From positions 8,121,501-8,185,500 of the forward strand of contig NW_024104532.1 of the NCBI RefSeq assembly GCF_003945595.2: DNA of 64,000 nucleotides, written 5' to 3'. This DNA comes from Pipra filicauda (lineage: Eukaryota > Chordata > Aves > Passeriformes > Pipridae). Below are positions 1 to 17,971 of this stretch, one piece after another. Within the stretch, counting starts at the first letter, position 1. Every line of letters starts with the position of its first letter. The position numbers were made by a program, and so were the translations under genes. The notes beneath the pieces are model-generated. The model was not told where the DNA came from. It saw nothing but the letters and a program-made list of their open reading frames with translations, and searched no databases.

Positions 1-1134
1 AGGATGCCCTCTGCTGAGCACGGGCTCAGGAGTTTTGGGTTGGAAACAGAACTGTCCCCTGCTGGGTACAGAAAGCATTTTCTCAAGCAGCTGGATGTCA
101 AGTCATAGTTCACTCATTCTAACCTGCATCGTGAATTGAACCTGAAGCACAACCTGCAAGTGTTTGAGGAAGTGTGTAAACTAAAGATAATTTACTCACA
201 GGGGTTTAACAAAACCCCAATAGCTCAAGCATCAGGTTTCTGCAGAAAGGTGTAGCTCAGTTCTGGAATCCAGTTGCCTGGAAGTGGTGAGTAGTATATT
301 CAGTGGTAAAGGAAAACTGATGCTGAGAGGTTCTAAATACATTAGCAGTAAAATATATCACTATTCCTGCTGAGAGCTTTTTAGTCCTTGTAAGGATGGT
401 CCAGAGGAACACAATAATAAAGCCCTCTCAAATATGGCATGCACAAGGAGGTTAGTCTGCTTACATGTAATGGTTTAAAGTTTTCTTTTTGCTGTATAGC
501 AAAGTCTGCCAAGAAGCCTGTGGAAAGTCAAGAAATGTGTGTATCCATCAGCAGAAGTGAAGTCTTCAAGAGGAATACTATGCCACTTGCTTGGTTTCTG
601 AAAAGATTTGGGAATTCAGAACCATGAACAGCAATGGAGAGTTAATCCTGTGCTGCCAGTTTAAATCAGATCAAAATGTCCTCTTTCCTTCTTCTCAGTT
701 AAGGCCAAGTCAGGACTTCTTTCGGTCTAAAATTGCTGGAGGAGGTTCAGTACCATCTTAACTCCCTCTCCAGTCTCTTCCCTTTAGCGTGCAGAGTTTA
801 AGAGAGCTGCTAACTGCCCACTTCAAACTCAGATATGTATGCCATGAAAAGCAGCAATATTTTGGGGAGGCGAATGGTGAGGGTTTTGTCATTGAATTAA
901 CTGTGTAAATAATTCAGCATACCTGAGGAAATCTGGAAGATGACAAGCTCTGAAACATATATTAAAAAACAAAGTACTGAATTCTAATTAAAATTCATGC
1001 TAATGGCAGAGTTTCTCTTACAGAAAGTACATTTTTTTCTAGCCCTTGTTTAAATCAACTGAGTCTAATGCAAATAAATGATTTTGTAACAATTTACTTC
1101 ATATGTAACGGTACAATATGGCTGGAAAAATGGG

Positions 1135-1362
1135 CTGATAGAAACCTCATGAAGTGCAAGGTCCTGCACATGAGGACTTCTTTGTGCAGTGAGTGAGCAC
1201 TGGAGAAGGTGCCCAGTGAGCTTTGTGGAGTCTCCAACCTTGCAGATATTCAAAAGTTGTCTGAGCATGGACCTGAGCAATTGGTTTCTGGTAGCCTTTG
1301 TTGAGCAGGGGAATTGGACCAAATGACCTCCAGAGGTCCTTGCCAACCTCAGTCATTCTGTG
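1135..1362 (+). mobile_element. CR1 LINE fragment, 3' end, degenerate
   Basis: The segment begins with the CR1 phrase AACCTCATGAAGTGCAAGG and ends with the CR1 3' tail pattern (GACCAAATGACCTCCAGAGG, then CCAACCTCAGTCATTCTGTGAT). Internal CR1 sequence is missing between the two, so this is an old, deleted copy in the same orientation as TENM2. No reverse-transcriptase reading frame remains. Confidence 0.75.
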
Positions 1363-3549
1363 ATAATAGTCTGGATAGCAAATTAGACAAACGTGAACTA
1401 AAAATTGATATTTGCTGAGTAACTGATACTTTCATGCACAGAGTCAGAGATGTGAGAGCAGCAAAGTCAATAATAGCAGCAACTGTGAATGTGACCAGCA
1501 CAGTGGTGTATAAGCCTTTGATACCAAGCAGCAGTGCCTGGGGTCTGGCTGGGTGTGCTGAACACACCCCGAACTCAGTGCTGCTGTTGCAACAAGCTGG
1601 ATCTACTAGCTCATGAAGCAAAAATATCCTGACTCCTGACTCCAGCCATCTGGGAATAAATTAGTGCAGGGGAATATAGCCATATATTATAAGTAATAAT
1701 GTTCTAAACAAGAGAATTGTGTATATTTGTTGTGCTCTGTGCCTGTCTTTTCTGAATAATGTTGCAGCCAGCTGAAAGTGTGCGGGTCTGAATTCACATA
1801 ACTGCACTGAAACCTTCTTACATGAGAGGCATCACAGGCAGGTTTCTCCCTGGTGTTGAATGGAGACGTTTCCAGCCTCCCAGGTCCTGAACTGGCAATT
1901 CAGAGCAGTTTGATTGCCTGCTTGATTGTTTGTGAGATAACGGTGAGATTGGCAGTGGCAGGGTAATTTACTGGAGATTCCAATGTCAGGCGATATCCAG
2001 GGGGGCTCGTGAGCATGAAGATGTGATTCTCATGACTGACAGGAGGCTGGGAGATTGATATGCCCATTCAAAGTTCGTGGTGTCATCAGAAGGGTTTGGT
2101 TACAGCATCCCATAATCTGCTGCATGATGAGGTCGTTGCAGGCGTAACTTGTGCTCACCTCTAATAACAGGTACGGCAAAAATACGAGGCAGCTTCAGCG
2201 TGTAAATGTGAAATTTATATCCTGTGTTTTGCCTCTGTTATTTCTGGTGTGTTGATAGGATTTTTTTTTAGCCTGGTGGTCGTCTGAGTAAAAGAACTGA
2301 GTGGACTAAACAGTGGGCAGCTCTAAGTTCATGGTTGTAGGGTTCTCACAAGCTGAAAAGGAATGCAGGATACTGAGAAAAAGTTCTCAGAGCTTAATAG
2401 GAAAAGTGCCTTGAGTTATACCCTGAAGCTCATGATGTCCTTAGAATGATTATATAAAGTGGGTGGAAAATGGACTGCAGCAAAACAGAAAATTCCTACG
2501 GCCACATTGGAAAGGATCTCAAGATGAATGGAGCTCTTAATGTGAATAGGCGGCTGACCTTAAAGCAACATACAGCTCTCACAACAAGGTACTTTGTCTG
2601 ACTTAAATGTCTTTGGAGGCCTGACTGAAACATTGCCAGCATACCTGGGCAATTTTGGTTTTAAATCAGAAACAGTCATTTTAGGCACACACAGTGGGTT
2701 GGAAATACAAGGCTAATTGTAAAATAAGAAAGTTTTTTATAGTTTTGGGTTGTTTTTTTTCTTTTGTTGTTGTTTTTCCAGTTATCACTCTACTGGTCTG
2801 TTTGTGCATTTGAAAATCTTGAAAATGCATGAGTCATGATCTTACTCTAAGGTACTTTTGTCAGCTTCCCTACTGGAATGCTCTCTATTTTGTATGGTGT
2901 TCAGTGTATGCCCAGGCCATATTTGTATTGAAAAAAATCAGATTAATACACCTTGGGGAGACTCTGAAGGTTTACAGACATAAATAGATTGCAGATTGAA
3001 TGCCTGATTCTTGCTAGAGAAGATGAACAAATGTTACTAAATTGTTAGATATGATAATGTTTTAAAATAAATGGTTATTAATTTTTAAATTACAGTAGAA
3101 CTCCATTGAGAGAACATATTTCGGTTAAATGCTGATATCAAAGGAAAGGATGATGCTAGACTTGTTACTCTGTGTGCTAAAAACAGTCAGCTGTTATTTA
3201 TCTAAGTATACAGATTGATCTTCCCATTGACTCCATTTTAATTTCTGATGTTGAAATTCTATTTTTTCTTAAAAATACATCTTAAGAAATATTCTTGATG
3301 GACAACCCAATATGTAATATGATGACTGAACCCACCAACTCTGAGACTGATCCTTCCTTGTCTAAGCATGCACACAAGTTCTGAGGTATCTGTGGGAGGT
3401 GGGAGTTCCAGCAGCACTTCCCTGTGAATTGCCAAAATGGCTACAATTTAATTTTTGTTTTACTTAGATAATGATAACTTACTCTGTCACTCCCATCTCC
3501 TCTCAGCTCCCCAAACAGAACAAATCGAATGAAACAGCATAATTCTCAA

Positions 3550-3665
3550 GACAAACAAAAAAACCCAACCAAACAAACAAAAAGGGGGAACAAAACCAAA
3601 ACAAAACCCAACCAAACAAAATGAAACAAACAAAAAACCCTACCGGGCAAAGAACCTAAACAAAA
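3550..3665. repeat. A-rich (AAAC/CAAA) low-complexity tract
   Basis: The tract is built from runs of AAAC, AACCCAACC and CAAAACA units with almost no T. It looks like a decayed simple repeat, possibly grown from a poly(A) tail. It has no coding potential. Confidence 0.8.
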
Positions 3666-3754
3666 AATCCTTTATTCCTACCACTTCCTTCTTCCTAATT
3701 CCAGACCTTAACAGATTTCTCTGGGATTGATCCTCCTCTAACATCAGTGATTCT

Positions 3755-3842
3755 TGGGGCTGTCCTGTGCAGGGCTAAGGGTTGGGCTCGATGACCCTTG
3801 TGGGTCCCTTCCAAGTCAGCACATCCTGTGATTCTGTGATAC
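3755..3842 (+). mobile_element. CR1 LINE 3' tail fragment
   Basis: This short piece reads GGGTTGGGCTCGATGACCC, GTGGGTCCCTTCCAAGTCAG and CTGTGATTCTGTGATA, the last roughly 85 bp of a CR1 element, including the terminal octamer-like repeat. It is severely 5'-truncated, as usual for CR1, and lies in the TENM2 sense orientation. Confidence 0.8.
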
Positions 3843-4039
3843 AATAATTGTAGGTGTCTAAGCAGTGAGCTCAAAAGCCTCATCCTCGTTGCACTGTTGG
3901 CTCAGTCACCAGTTTTAGGGCGCAGAGATGGTATGATTAGTAAGCTTTAAGTTTTTCCCGGTGCCTTCAGTTTTCCATTGGATATTACTGCTCAACAGCT
4001 CTGTGCAGCTGGCTGAATATGAGAATTATTACCTTTCAG

Positions 4040-4250
4040 ATGGCTTGGTGGACTGCCTGGACCCAGACTGCTGCCTCCAGTCCACCTGCCAGAACAGCCT
4101 CCTGTGCCGGGGCTCGCGGGACCCCCTGGACATCATCCAGCAGAGCCACTCTGGAGCACCCGCTGTGAAGTCGTTCTATGATCGAATCAAGCTCCTGGTG
4201 GGGAAGGACAGCACTCACATCATCCCAGGAGAAAATCCCTTCAACAGCAG
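4040..4250 (+). CDS. TENM2: TENM2 exon A: end of Cys-rich region after the EGF repeats
   Basis: Acceptor CTTTCAG precedes ATGGCTTGG, which completes a split Asp codon. The reading is (D)[18 protein letters not shown]... to ...[12 protein letters not shown]. This is the calcium-site-like DG.DC.DPDCC motif and Cys-rich linker between the teneurin EGF repeats and the transthyretin-like domain. The six cysteines of this block are all present. The exon ends AG|GTAGCA in phase 2, and the split Ser codon is completed by the next exon. Residues 1-71 of the window-encoded part. The preceding exon, which should end in the EGF-adjacent ...DNEG region, lies outside the window. The acceptor's pyrimidine tract is short, but the protein alignment fixes this border. 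Confidence 0.93.
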
Positions 4251-7200
4251 GTAGCAGCTAGGAGTGTGACACTGGATCTGTGCAGTTGAGTTGTACGGGA
4301 GAATTTCCCCCACCGATATTTTATTCGTGTTTTGACGTGAGATGCTGCTTTCAGGTGCTTCGTGTTTGCACTGATCACACTCTGTTGCAGTTGATGATGT
4401 GGGCTTTATTTTATAACACTGAGTTTTATTAGCATTTATTAGCATTTTAACATATGGGCAACACCTAGAAGAAGATTCCTTCCACTGAGTAGGAGCTTCT
4501 GGGGTTTGTATTTTATGAAGAATGCAGTCTAGACCAAGGGAAATGCAAAGTAGTTTCCAGTTAAAAGAGATTGCATTTTATTTAGTGCCATTTACACAAG
4601 TTTCCATAGTGGAATAACACTTCAAATAAATTTAAAGATACATTAACTTAGGGAGTTTTATTATTTATTCCTTATATAAAGCCATTTTACTTGTATCATC
4701 AATACATCTGACTAAGTTTTCTTTTTCTTCTTGTTTTTTTTTTTTCCCAAGCTTGTTCTTCCTATGATTATTAATTATATATTTGTAATGAATCTAAAAG
4801 CCAGCACATCATTAATTGATATTTGATGCCATTGTATGCTTACAAGAAGATTGGTATTATCAATATTATTTAAATAGGTCTCCATGGAAAGATGCTAAGA
4901 AATTGATGAATATGTTAATTATGTTCATATCACCAAAGTTAAAGCTTAAGAAAGAACATCATTTGAGATAACGCCCAGAAGATTGGACTTCATTACAGAA
5001 AACTGTTTTCCCAGTCAGGATCCCATTACAGGCTTAATGGGTGATGTAGAGCAGGTCCCTAAATATTTGTCTGTAAAAAGAGGATCATAATGTTTCTGGA
5101 TACACCAGGCAGGTCTCCACTGTATTCATTCCTGTGCTGCTCAAACAGCACAATCATTTCCATATTCCATCAGGAAAACCCTGCTGGATCCTACTCTGTA
5201 TAATATAGATTTTATACTATTCTATAAAATACTCCATGCATACACACATGGAGTTGTTGGGGAAAAAAAAAAAAAAAGAAAGAAAAAAATTGTTCTATTT
5301 TCATCGAAATTTGTTGTGATCTTTTTTATCAGCTCCGTAAAATTAAGACGGGGGAATTCTTGCAATTTTCCACAGTGTTGTGTGAAAAGGAAAACAAGGG
5401 AGAAGCTTGCTAATTCATGAGGCTGAATAATTTGTTCAAAAAGGAATACAGGCTATAGTATAAGAAGTAAATAGTCCACAGGCTGGTTGGTACAATGCTG
5501 GTCTATATGAGTTACCACCAGCAATGTTTCCTCAAGTAAAGAGAAGCCAGAAGTTTCCTGTTATCTGCTGGATGCTGACCCAGCTCGAGCCATTGCCTCC
5601 TTAAGCTCTGTGGAATGAAAATGAGTGTATTCCCTGTGTCTGTATTCCACTACTATCTGGTGATGTTTAGCTGTGTTATTAACATGATCCAACACTTCAT
5701 TCTGAGATCTTTGAGTGTTTTACAGAAGGGGGTGATTATCATGCCAAATTTCTAGATGGCTGTAGTGCTGTGCAGATGTTCTTGCCCCATCCAAGAAATA
5801 TCAGAATTTGTAGTAGAAATAGTCAAGCTGTTTAAGTATGGATATGAGTTGCAGTCTTCAAAACAGCCTAGGAATTAAGCTGTTGACAGCCTAAGGGGTG
5901 CAGTGACACACCTGAAGGACAGAATGTCATCCAGAGGGACCTGGACAAGCTCAAATGGTGGCCCTTGGGAATCTTATGGTGTTTAACAAGTGCTGGATCC
6001 AGAGGAGGCATCAAGATTATCAGAGGATGGAGCCGCTCTGCTGTGAGGAAAGGCTGGGAAGGTTGGGATCGTTCAGCCTGGAGAAGAGAAGCTTTGGGGT
6101 GACCAAATTGTGGCCTTCCAGGGTCTGAAGGGAGCCTGCAAGAAACATGGACAGAGACTATTTACGAGGGCCTGGAGTGGCAGGACAAAGGGGAATGGCT
6201 TCAAACTGACAGAGAGTAGGTTTAGATGGGATATTAGGAAGAAAATCTTCCCTGTGAGAGTGGGGAGGTCCTGGCACAGGTTGCCCAGAGAAGCTGTGGT
6301 TGCCCCATCCCTGGGAGTGTTCAAGGGCAGGTTGGACAGTGCTTGGAGCAACCTGGGCTAGTGGAAGGTGTTCCTGCCCATGGCAGGGGATATTGGAACA
6401 AAATTTAAGGTCCCTCCAAACCCAAACCATTCTATGGTTCTATGAATTAGAGCTCTAGGCTAAGCAGGAGCTGACACTTCAATCCTGAGGCTCCTTTGAA
6501 AAAAATCTCATCTGAAATTATAGATTTTTTTTTTTTTAAATATGTTTTCCGGGGTTTCTGGTGGCAGGAGTCTTACTTCTGTTTTATTCATCTGAAGTAC
6601 TCTGCAGATTTTAGCATAACTGTGCAAATGGCATATTAATGATGTTCAAATTGGCCTTAGCCTCTAAGTTGTGAAGGTGCTTTTGATAGTTCTGCAGCTC
6701 AGCTGTTATTTTTGGTACCAATTTTAGGCAAATTAATGTATAGTGTCAAAATGTAAGTTTTAAAACTAAGGGTTTTGACTTTTTAAAAGTGCCACAGGGT
6801 TAGACTCCCAAGTTTTACATATACTGAAGGTGCCATAGTCCCAAGAAGTAGCTCCCATGAAAAGTACTGGCTCTGTTTGCTCTCGTTCCACTGAGAGACA
6901 TGAAAAAGTGGGACAAAATAGTGGTTATTAATTTTTTCCAGTCTTAGTATAAGAAAAAGAAGTTATTTCCTACCCTGCTAAAGCAATAAATAACAAAATT
7001 TATTGATTGCAAAAATATTTAAGTCTCATTAATCATTCCTGTGCAGAAATAAGATGAAGTTTTTAGAAAAAAAATAGCTAGATGTTTTTACATGTTTAAA
7101 TTCCTTGTTTAAAAAAAAAAGGGAAAAGCACTTCATGTATCAGCTTAATTTGTAAGTTACACTTTTAAAAGATTAGCAAAGAAAGGTTGTCCTATGTGTG

Positions 7201-8776
7201 ACTATTAGTCAAAATATTGCTTCTTACAAATCCAGATTTTAACTACATTTTAGCTTATTTTAAGATCCATTGTGTTCTTGATTTTAGCATTTTAGAAATG
7301 AAAAGGAAGATTATTGACCAAAATATTTTATTCACATTATTTCCTGAAATATTAAAATTTAAGGTAGAAAACAATTAAGTCATGGACATTATTCATTCTC
7401 TTCTGCCATATGATGATTTCTTTCTAAATCTACTTTCAGCACAGTTTCCTTAGAGAAGCTTGAGTGACTTTTTTCCTGCAACTATTTCTCCATGTTTGTA
7501 ACATAACATAATTGAAGCAAAATGAATAATGCCAAGGCAATTATCTTTGTCCAGTATGTTCCTAAGTAGATTTTCTTAGCAAGTATCAATTTCTATTAAA
7601 TTCCATACTCTGATACGAAGTGTTATTTTGCAAATTAAAATTTGACCTGAAGGGTCAAGAAGCAGTTGAAAGTTCTAAAAGAAAAATAACAGAAATGATT
7701 AATTTTCATTAATTAGTTTCTTTTATGTAATAGCGAAGAAAATATTACACCTGTTTGGAATTAAAAATACAAGGAAGTAGTTTTTAAATAGCCAGTAAAA
7801 TACATTAGGAAAATGTGGGTTTGTGACCCCTGAGGTTATGGGTTAAGAGGATTTAACTCCCTCCCTGTTTCCTGGGTTAACTTGTCCTGTTTTCACATTT
7901 CCAGTGTAGAAATGGAAGCCATCCACAAGGAGCTTTTCCTTTTCCATCTCCCTCTTACCAAGCAGCTTCCACCCCCACCGATCTGCTTCTCTCAGGGTAC
8001 AGGGAAGGAGGAAGGGAAAGGAGCCAGGGCTGGAGACTCCTCTCCAGCTGGGAGCAGCAGCACTCTCTGCCCGCTGCGCACTTAACAAGCACTCTCCAAA
8101 GAGAAAAAACTGACTGTGCCTCTTGGAGGAATAGTTCATCTTCATCTCCCTTAGGTTGAGCAAAGCTGCTTATCCTGCTGGCTGAGAAAACTCTTTGTTT
8201 TGCCTGTGCATAAAGCTGGCCTTAAAACCAAATCCTTCCTCCTGCTGGCAAAGTGCAAAGCCAGGGTTCCAAATCAGGACCGAATGCGGCGCAGGAACAC
8301 CAGTCATTCCCTAAGACAAGGGAATGTGAACCCTAACGTGGAGAACTGGTCGTGTAAAAAAAAAAGATATGGCATTGCACCATATTTTTTAAGTGTATTA
8401 GGCACCCACAGGCACATTATTGTACACAGGGAGGCTTTTGAGCTTTAGTGGGGCCACAGGGTCACAGCTCTGGCCTGGCTGACTCTGAGGGAGATTTCTA
8501 CTCTGCAAAACCTCGTTAGACAATGAGGCAAAGCCTTGTTAGCCAAGGAAAGCACTAACTCCCATTCTGTATACACATCTCACTGCACAGATGAACAGTG
8601 TCTTGATTTAGGTGTATAGAGGGACCTGGGCAATATTGTGGTTCTTCGATATTCAAAAAATCTCTGGAGAAAATTGGATTTAGAGTAAATGAGGCACAAG
8701 TGTTCCACTGCTCCGTTTATAAACAACATAGCTTCCCTTTTGCAATTAATACCTTTAATTCTCCTTCTTTTTTCAG
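4251..8776 (+). other. TENM2: TENM2 intron
   Basis: AT-rich intron with GT and AG borders. It contains one sizeable CR1 insertion (about 5925-6447) and poly(A)/poly(T) runs near 4730, 5263 and 6523. The ORFs at 6073-6430 derive from the CR1, and those at 7843-8448 show no recognisable protein. No additional exon was seen. Confidence 0.8.
5925..6447 (+). mobile_element. CR1 LINE, 3' about 520 bp
   Basis: Runs from CAGAGGGACCTGGACAAGCTC-type CR1 sequence through TCAGCCTGGAGAAGAGAAG, GGGATATTAGGAAGAAAATC, CTGGCACAGGTTGCCCAGAG and GTGTTCAAGGGCAGGTTGGA to the terminus CCATTCTATGGTTCTATGAA. The order and orientation are those of the CR1 3' region on the + strand. It is the longest and best-preserved CR1 in the window but is far from intact and has no ORF2 frame of note. 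Confidence 0.9.
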
Positions 8777-8896
8777 TCTTGTGTCTCTCATAAGAGGCCA
8801 AGTGGTGACTACAGATGGAACTCCTCTAGTTGGGGTCAACGTGTCGTTTGTCAAGTATCCAAAGTACGGCTACACCATCACTCGTCAGGATGGCAC
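8777..8896 (+). CDS. TENM2: TENM2 exon B: transthyretin-like domain, first half
   Basis: Acceptor TTTTTTCAG is followed by T CTT GTG TCT. With the previous exon this reads [20 protein letters not shown], then [20 protein letters not shown]. It is the N-terminal half of the transthyretin-related (carboxypeptidase regulatory-like) beta-sandwich typical of teneurins. It carries an NVS sequon. The donor AC|GTGAGT is strong and splits a Thr codon. Residues 72-111 of the window-encoded protein. The neighbouring exon C completes the domain with [13 protein letters not shown]. Confidence 0.96.
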
Positions 8897-11752
<2,856 letters not shown>

Positions 11753-12020
11753 GTTCTTCATGAAGAAATTGAGATCCCTGGCTCTAGTATAAAGCTCAGC
11801 TACCTGAGTTCCCGTACTGCTGGATACAAATCCTTGCTGAAGATCATCATGACTCAGACACTTGTGCCTCTGAATCTCATCAAAGTTCATTTGATGGTAG
11901 CAGTTGAAGGGCATTTGTTTCAAAAATCATTTCAGGCATCTCCCAACTTGGCATATACATTTATCTGGGACAAAACAGATGCATATGGGCAGAAGGTGTA
12001 TGGGTTGTCAGATGCTGTAG
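11753..12020 (+). CDS. TENM2: TENM2 exon D: FN-plug region
   Basis: Acceptor TTCATGTTCAG precedes GTT CTT CAT GAA. The product reads [52 protein letters not shown] and [20 protein letters not shown]. These are highly conserved teneurin stretches of the FN-plug that fills the barrel opening next to the NHL propeller. Donor TAG|GTAAGT splits a Val codon in phase 1. Residues 199-288. The open frame runs on to 12121 into the intron, but the consensus donor and the continuity V-SVGFEYE with exon E set the end. Confidence 0.96.
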
Positions 12021-14810
<2,790 letters not shown>

Positions 14811-15060
14811 GTATATTGCACAAAGGCAACGGAGAAAATCAGTTCCTAACTCAGCAGCCAGCTGTGATAACCAGCATTATGGGGAATGGGCGCCGGAGAA
14901 GCATATCCTGTCCAAGCTGCAATGGTCTGGCAGAAGGAAATAAGCTTTTGGCCCCTGTAGCACTGGCAGTGGGTATTGATGGAAGTCTCTTTGTTGGAGA
15001 TTTTAACTATATCCGGCGTATCTTCCCCTCCAGGAACGTTACTAGCATATTGGAGCTGAG
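14811..15060 (+). CDS. TENM2: TENM2 exon F: start of NHL beta-propeller
   Basis: Acceptor GTCATTAG precedes GT ATA TTG CAC, giving (G)[19 protein letters not shown]. Then come the hallmark teneurin block [15 protein letters not shown] and the first NHL blade, [20 protein letters not shown] and [18 protein letters not shown]. The exon ends AG|GTAAGG in phase 2. The split codon becomes Ser (AG+C) when joined directly to exon G and Arg (AG+A) when the 21-nt microexon is included. Residues 337-418 plus the split codon. NVT is a potential glycosylation sequon. This propeller carries the splice-regulated latrophilin-contact function known for mammalian teneurin-2. Confidence 0.97.
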
Positions 15061-17803
15061 GTAAGGTGTTAACCTTAGTGCTTCACTTCTGGAGCCTGTG
15101 CTCAAATCAGCCTTTACCATTACTTTTTATAATTTTGAAAAACATTGTCACTTTCAACCTATTTAAATTCCAGTGGAGAAATGGGGCACAGAAATGCACA
15201 GTTCAAAAGCCTGTAGCTTATCAGAGCAGTGACTACAGAGAAGAAATTAAGAGTACAAATTAACTTGTACAAAAAATACAAACCATCCCCTTCTGTCTCG
15301 TTAGTGATCATTGATACAATCTCCCTTTGGTGCTATATATCTTTTAGTTTTGTTTGAAAACTACGGACCTGACTGCCCTTAGGTCCTGAGCCACAGTGAT
15401 AAGTAGAGGTGTAACAGTCTCATGAGGTTAGAGAGAAGGTTTTCCTATCTGTGGTTTTGAGAGCCACTTTCCCATTCTTGTCTGTTCCTGTAGGTTGACA
15501 AGTGCAGTTCAGGTTGACATAAAGAGCCATTTTGCATCATCACAACTCTTTTTGAGATTGTAACTCTGTCCCACTGTCCCGTGCCCCCTTCCAAGCTAAA
15601 GATTTGGTCACTTAATAGGGAAGGCATGAGTGTAGAGTGTACCACTTCACCCATTTCTGTTCCATCTCCTTTTTTCATTCTTCTAGGAGAGGCAAGAGCT
15701 ATTGCTTCATACCCTAACTCATGTAACTGGACCTTATACTTACAGCACTATTGAAGATTTGCAGAAAAATAAAGAAAAATACTGTGCACTGGCTGTGTGC
15801 TGACCCTTCTGGAGCCCCCTGAGGCAGTAGCATTAGTGCTCCTGGAAATTGGATATAGCTGCAAAAGCACATAGAGTGAATTTAGGTCACTAGTCTTTTC
15901 CTAATGATATAACCAATCACCAATTCCTCTGCTTCCACTGTACTTTTAGTTTTTAATTAGTGGGAAAAAGCACAAAACGATTGAACTGTTAAGGAATAGG
16001 AGGCCTAGCTCTATTTTACACCTCTCTTTCATTCATGTCATTCTGTTGATGTCACTATTGTGAATTCTGATTCTATATAAGAGAAAAGAGATCTGATTCA
16101 GGCCAATTCTACTCTGAAATCACTCTCTGACACCTACCTCATACACCATCAGGCTGCCTCATTATATTTTTTTTTTTAAAGTCATGGCTCATGCAGTGCT
16201 TTCTGCTAGCAGCTCAGTGTAAGCCACAGAAGGTAGCTGGCATGGACGTGTGACCTGCTATAAATATTTATATCAATATGCACTAAAACTCTGCATTATA
16301 TAGAATATGCTAATTGGTTTTTTTTTTCTAATTTTTTCAGTTCTATTTAGCTTTCTAGTAAATAGGACTACAGCTTTATAGGTGAAGAAAACATTTTCAG
16401 GTTAGGATATTCAATATAAGGAATCTGCCTGCACCTCACTTCCTAATATCAGCCAGTGACAAAGCTTTTGTAGCACACCTGGAGTTTGAAAATGTTGCCT
16501 CAAAGTTTACAACAGTATCAGTCTGAGTACTTTGCTTTCTTTCTGTGCCAGAGAGATTGAGAGGGAACTTCAGTTTTCATCATGTGAGAGGGAAAATGGG
16601 AAGGAACATGGGTAAAGAAATGGAAGATGGACTTCTTAATCTGCTGTTGTCCACTTTCTCCTTAATGAAAGTCTGTTTTCCACGGCATAGTTTCTTTAGC
16701 TTCTGTTAGAACTGTTAGCAAGGAACAGTGAAGCTACTGTATTGTGAGTGCTGTTGGACAGCTGCAAAGGACTTGACAGATTTTCAGGATTTACAGGTTT
16801 TATATTACATTATGATGTCTTTTACCCCCTCTTCCTCTAAAGGGAATTAAGATCCATTCCAGCAAACATTATCTATAGCAGTAATTGTGATTCATTGCTC
16901 ATCTTAAAATCTGCATGAGTTACCCAAGTAAGAGTCTGAAGATTTGAGCCATTTAAGTATGAACAAGAACAGTCTTCAGCTTATATCAAGTAGATCAGAT
17001 AATGTTGCAGTAGCACAAGTATTACAAACCAAATACATCACTTTATTTAGATTTCACAACTGATGTAATTTTGGTTTCACACAAACCAATATAAATCTTG
17101 AGTAACTTTATAAGTCAGAATATCCCAGTGTGCATATTTGCTTCACACTGTCCTTTATGAAGGTGCCTGATTGGAATGGCAAATAGGGATTTTGACTCAA
17201 GTGCTGCATGTCCCACTTAACACTGGTACTACAAGCTGGGGGCTGTGCCTCGAGTGCTGCAGCTCAGGAGTCATGTACCTCTTTGTTTCCTTCAGCTGGA
17301 TATTCCTAAATAGAAATTACATCAACATAGTGAAACACTATGGTGTGGAGAATGTATTAATTTTCTTCTGGGAAGCAGAGGACACTCCTCCCTTGGCTTT
17401 GTGTCCAGGCAGTAAACTGTGGATCAGTTAATGCTGTTTATCCCCCTTTGTACAGTACCTTACTGCTCACTTAGAAGGGGTTTTTTTCACCCTGACATTT
17501 GCTTTGATGGGCTTAAACAGATACCAAGGAGCATCCAAACTTGCTTTAAGCAATTATTTTAGTGACTGGAAGGAGAGGAAAACAAACTGCATAGTAGAAA
17601 TTTGTTTAGAAATAGCCTGTTGGAAAACTATTTGGACTAAAGAATTTACCTCCAGCTGCCAGACAACATCCTAAGCCTGGTGCTTCTCCCTGCCCAGCTC
17701 TGTATTCAGAAAACTACTAGTTTCTCTCACTCCCAGCCCACAAGCTGCACATATTTCCAAGTGAAAACTCTTTTCAATGGTCCAGAAAGTTTCCTGTATG
17801 TGA

Positions 17804-17825
17804 GGGGTGGGGGTGGGGGCAGGGG
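17804..17825 (+). promoter_or_regulatory. G-quadruplex motif, candidate splicing element
   Basis: Four G runs (4, 5, 5 and 4) are separated by T, T and CA. This perfectly satisfies the canonical G-quadruplex pattern on the transcribed sense strand, so it would be present in the pre-mRNA. It lies 188 nt before the microexon start. Intronic G runs of this kind are known hnRNP H/F binding sites. A role here is inferred from position only. Confidence 0.6.
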
Positions 17826-17971
17826 TATCCTATAGGGAATTCTATCCCTCCCAGTCTCTCTTCATCTGTAAACTAAGCCAAGGCTAGTGCTGAAAAGAGA
17901 TAAGAATCTTCTCCTGTGTCCTTTTGTAAAATAAAACAAATACTATGTTTGCTTTACCATCTATTCTTCAG

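Larger units (their letters stand above)
1..4039 (+). other. TENM2: TENM2 intron (3' part), upstream of the first exon in the window
   Basis: No coding exon was found here. The stretch is AT-rich intronic DNA. It holds two short CR1 fragments (about 1135-1362 and 3755-3842), a CpG-retaining block at about 1890-2215 (see findings) and an A-rich AAAC-type low-complexity tract at 3550-3665. Short ORFs such as those at 439-627 and 1065-1621 show no family resemblance and no splice context. Confidence 0.8.

Noticed and set aside
6073..6430. Overlapping 83-92-residue frames
   Set aside because: They are contained in the noncoding 3' region of a CR1 element.
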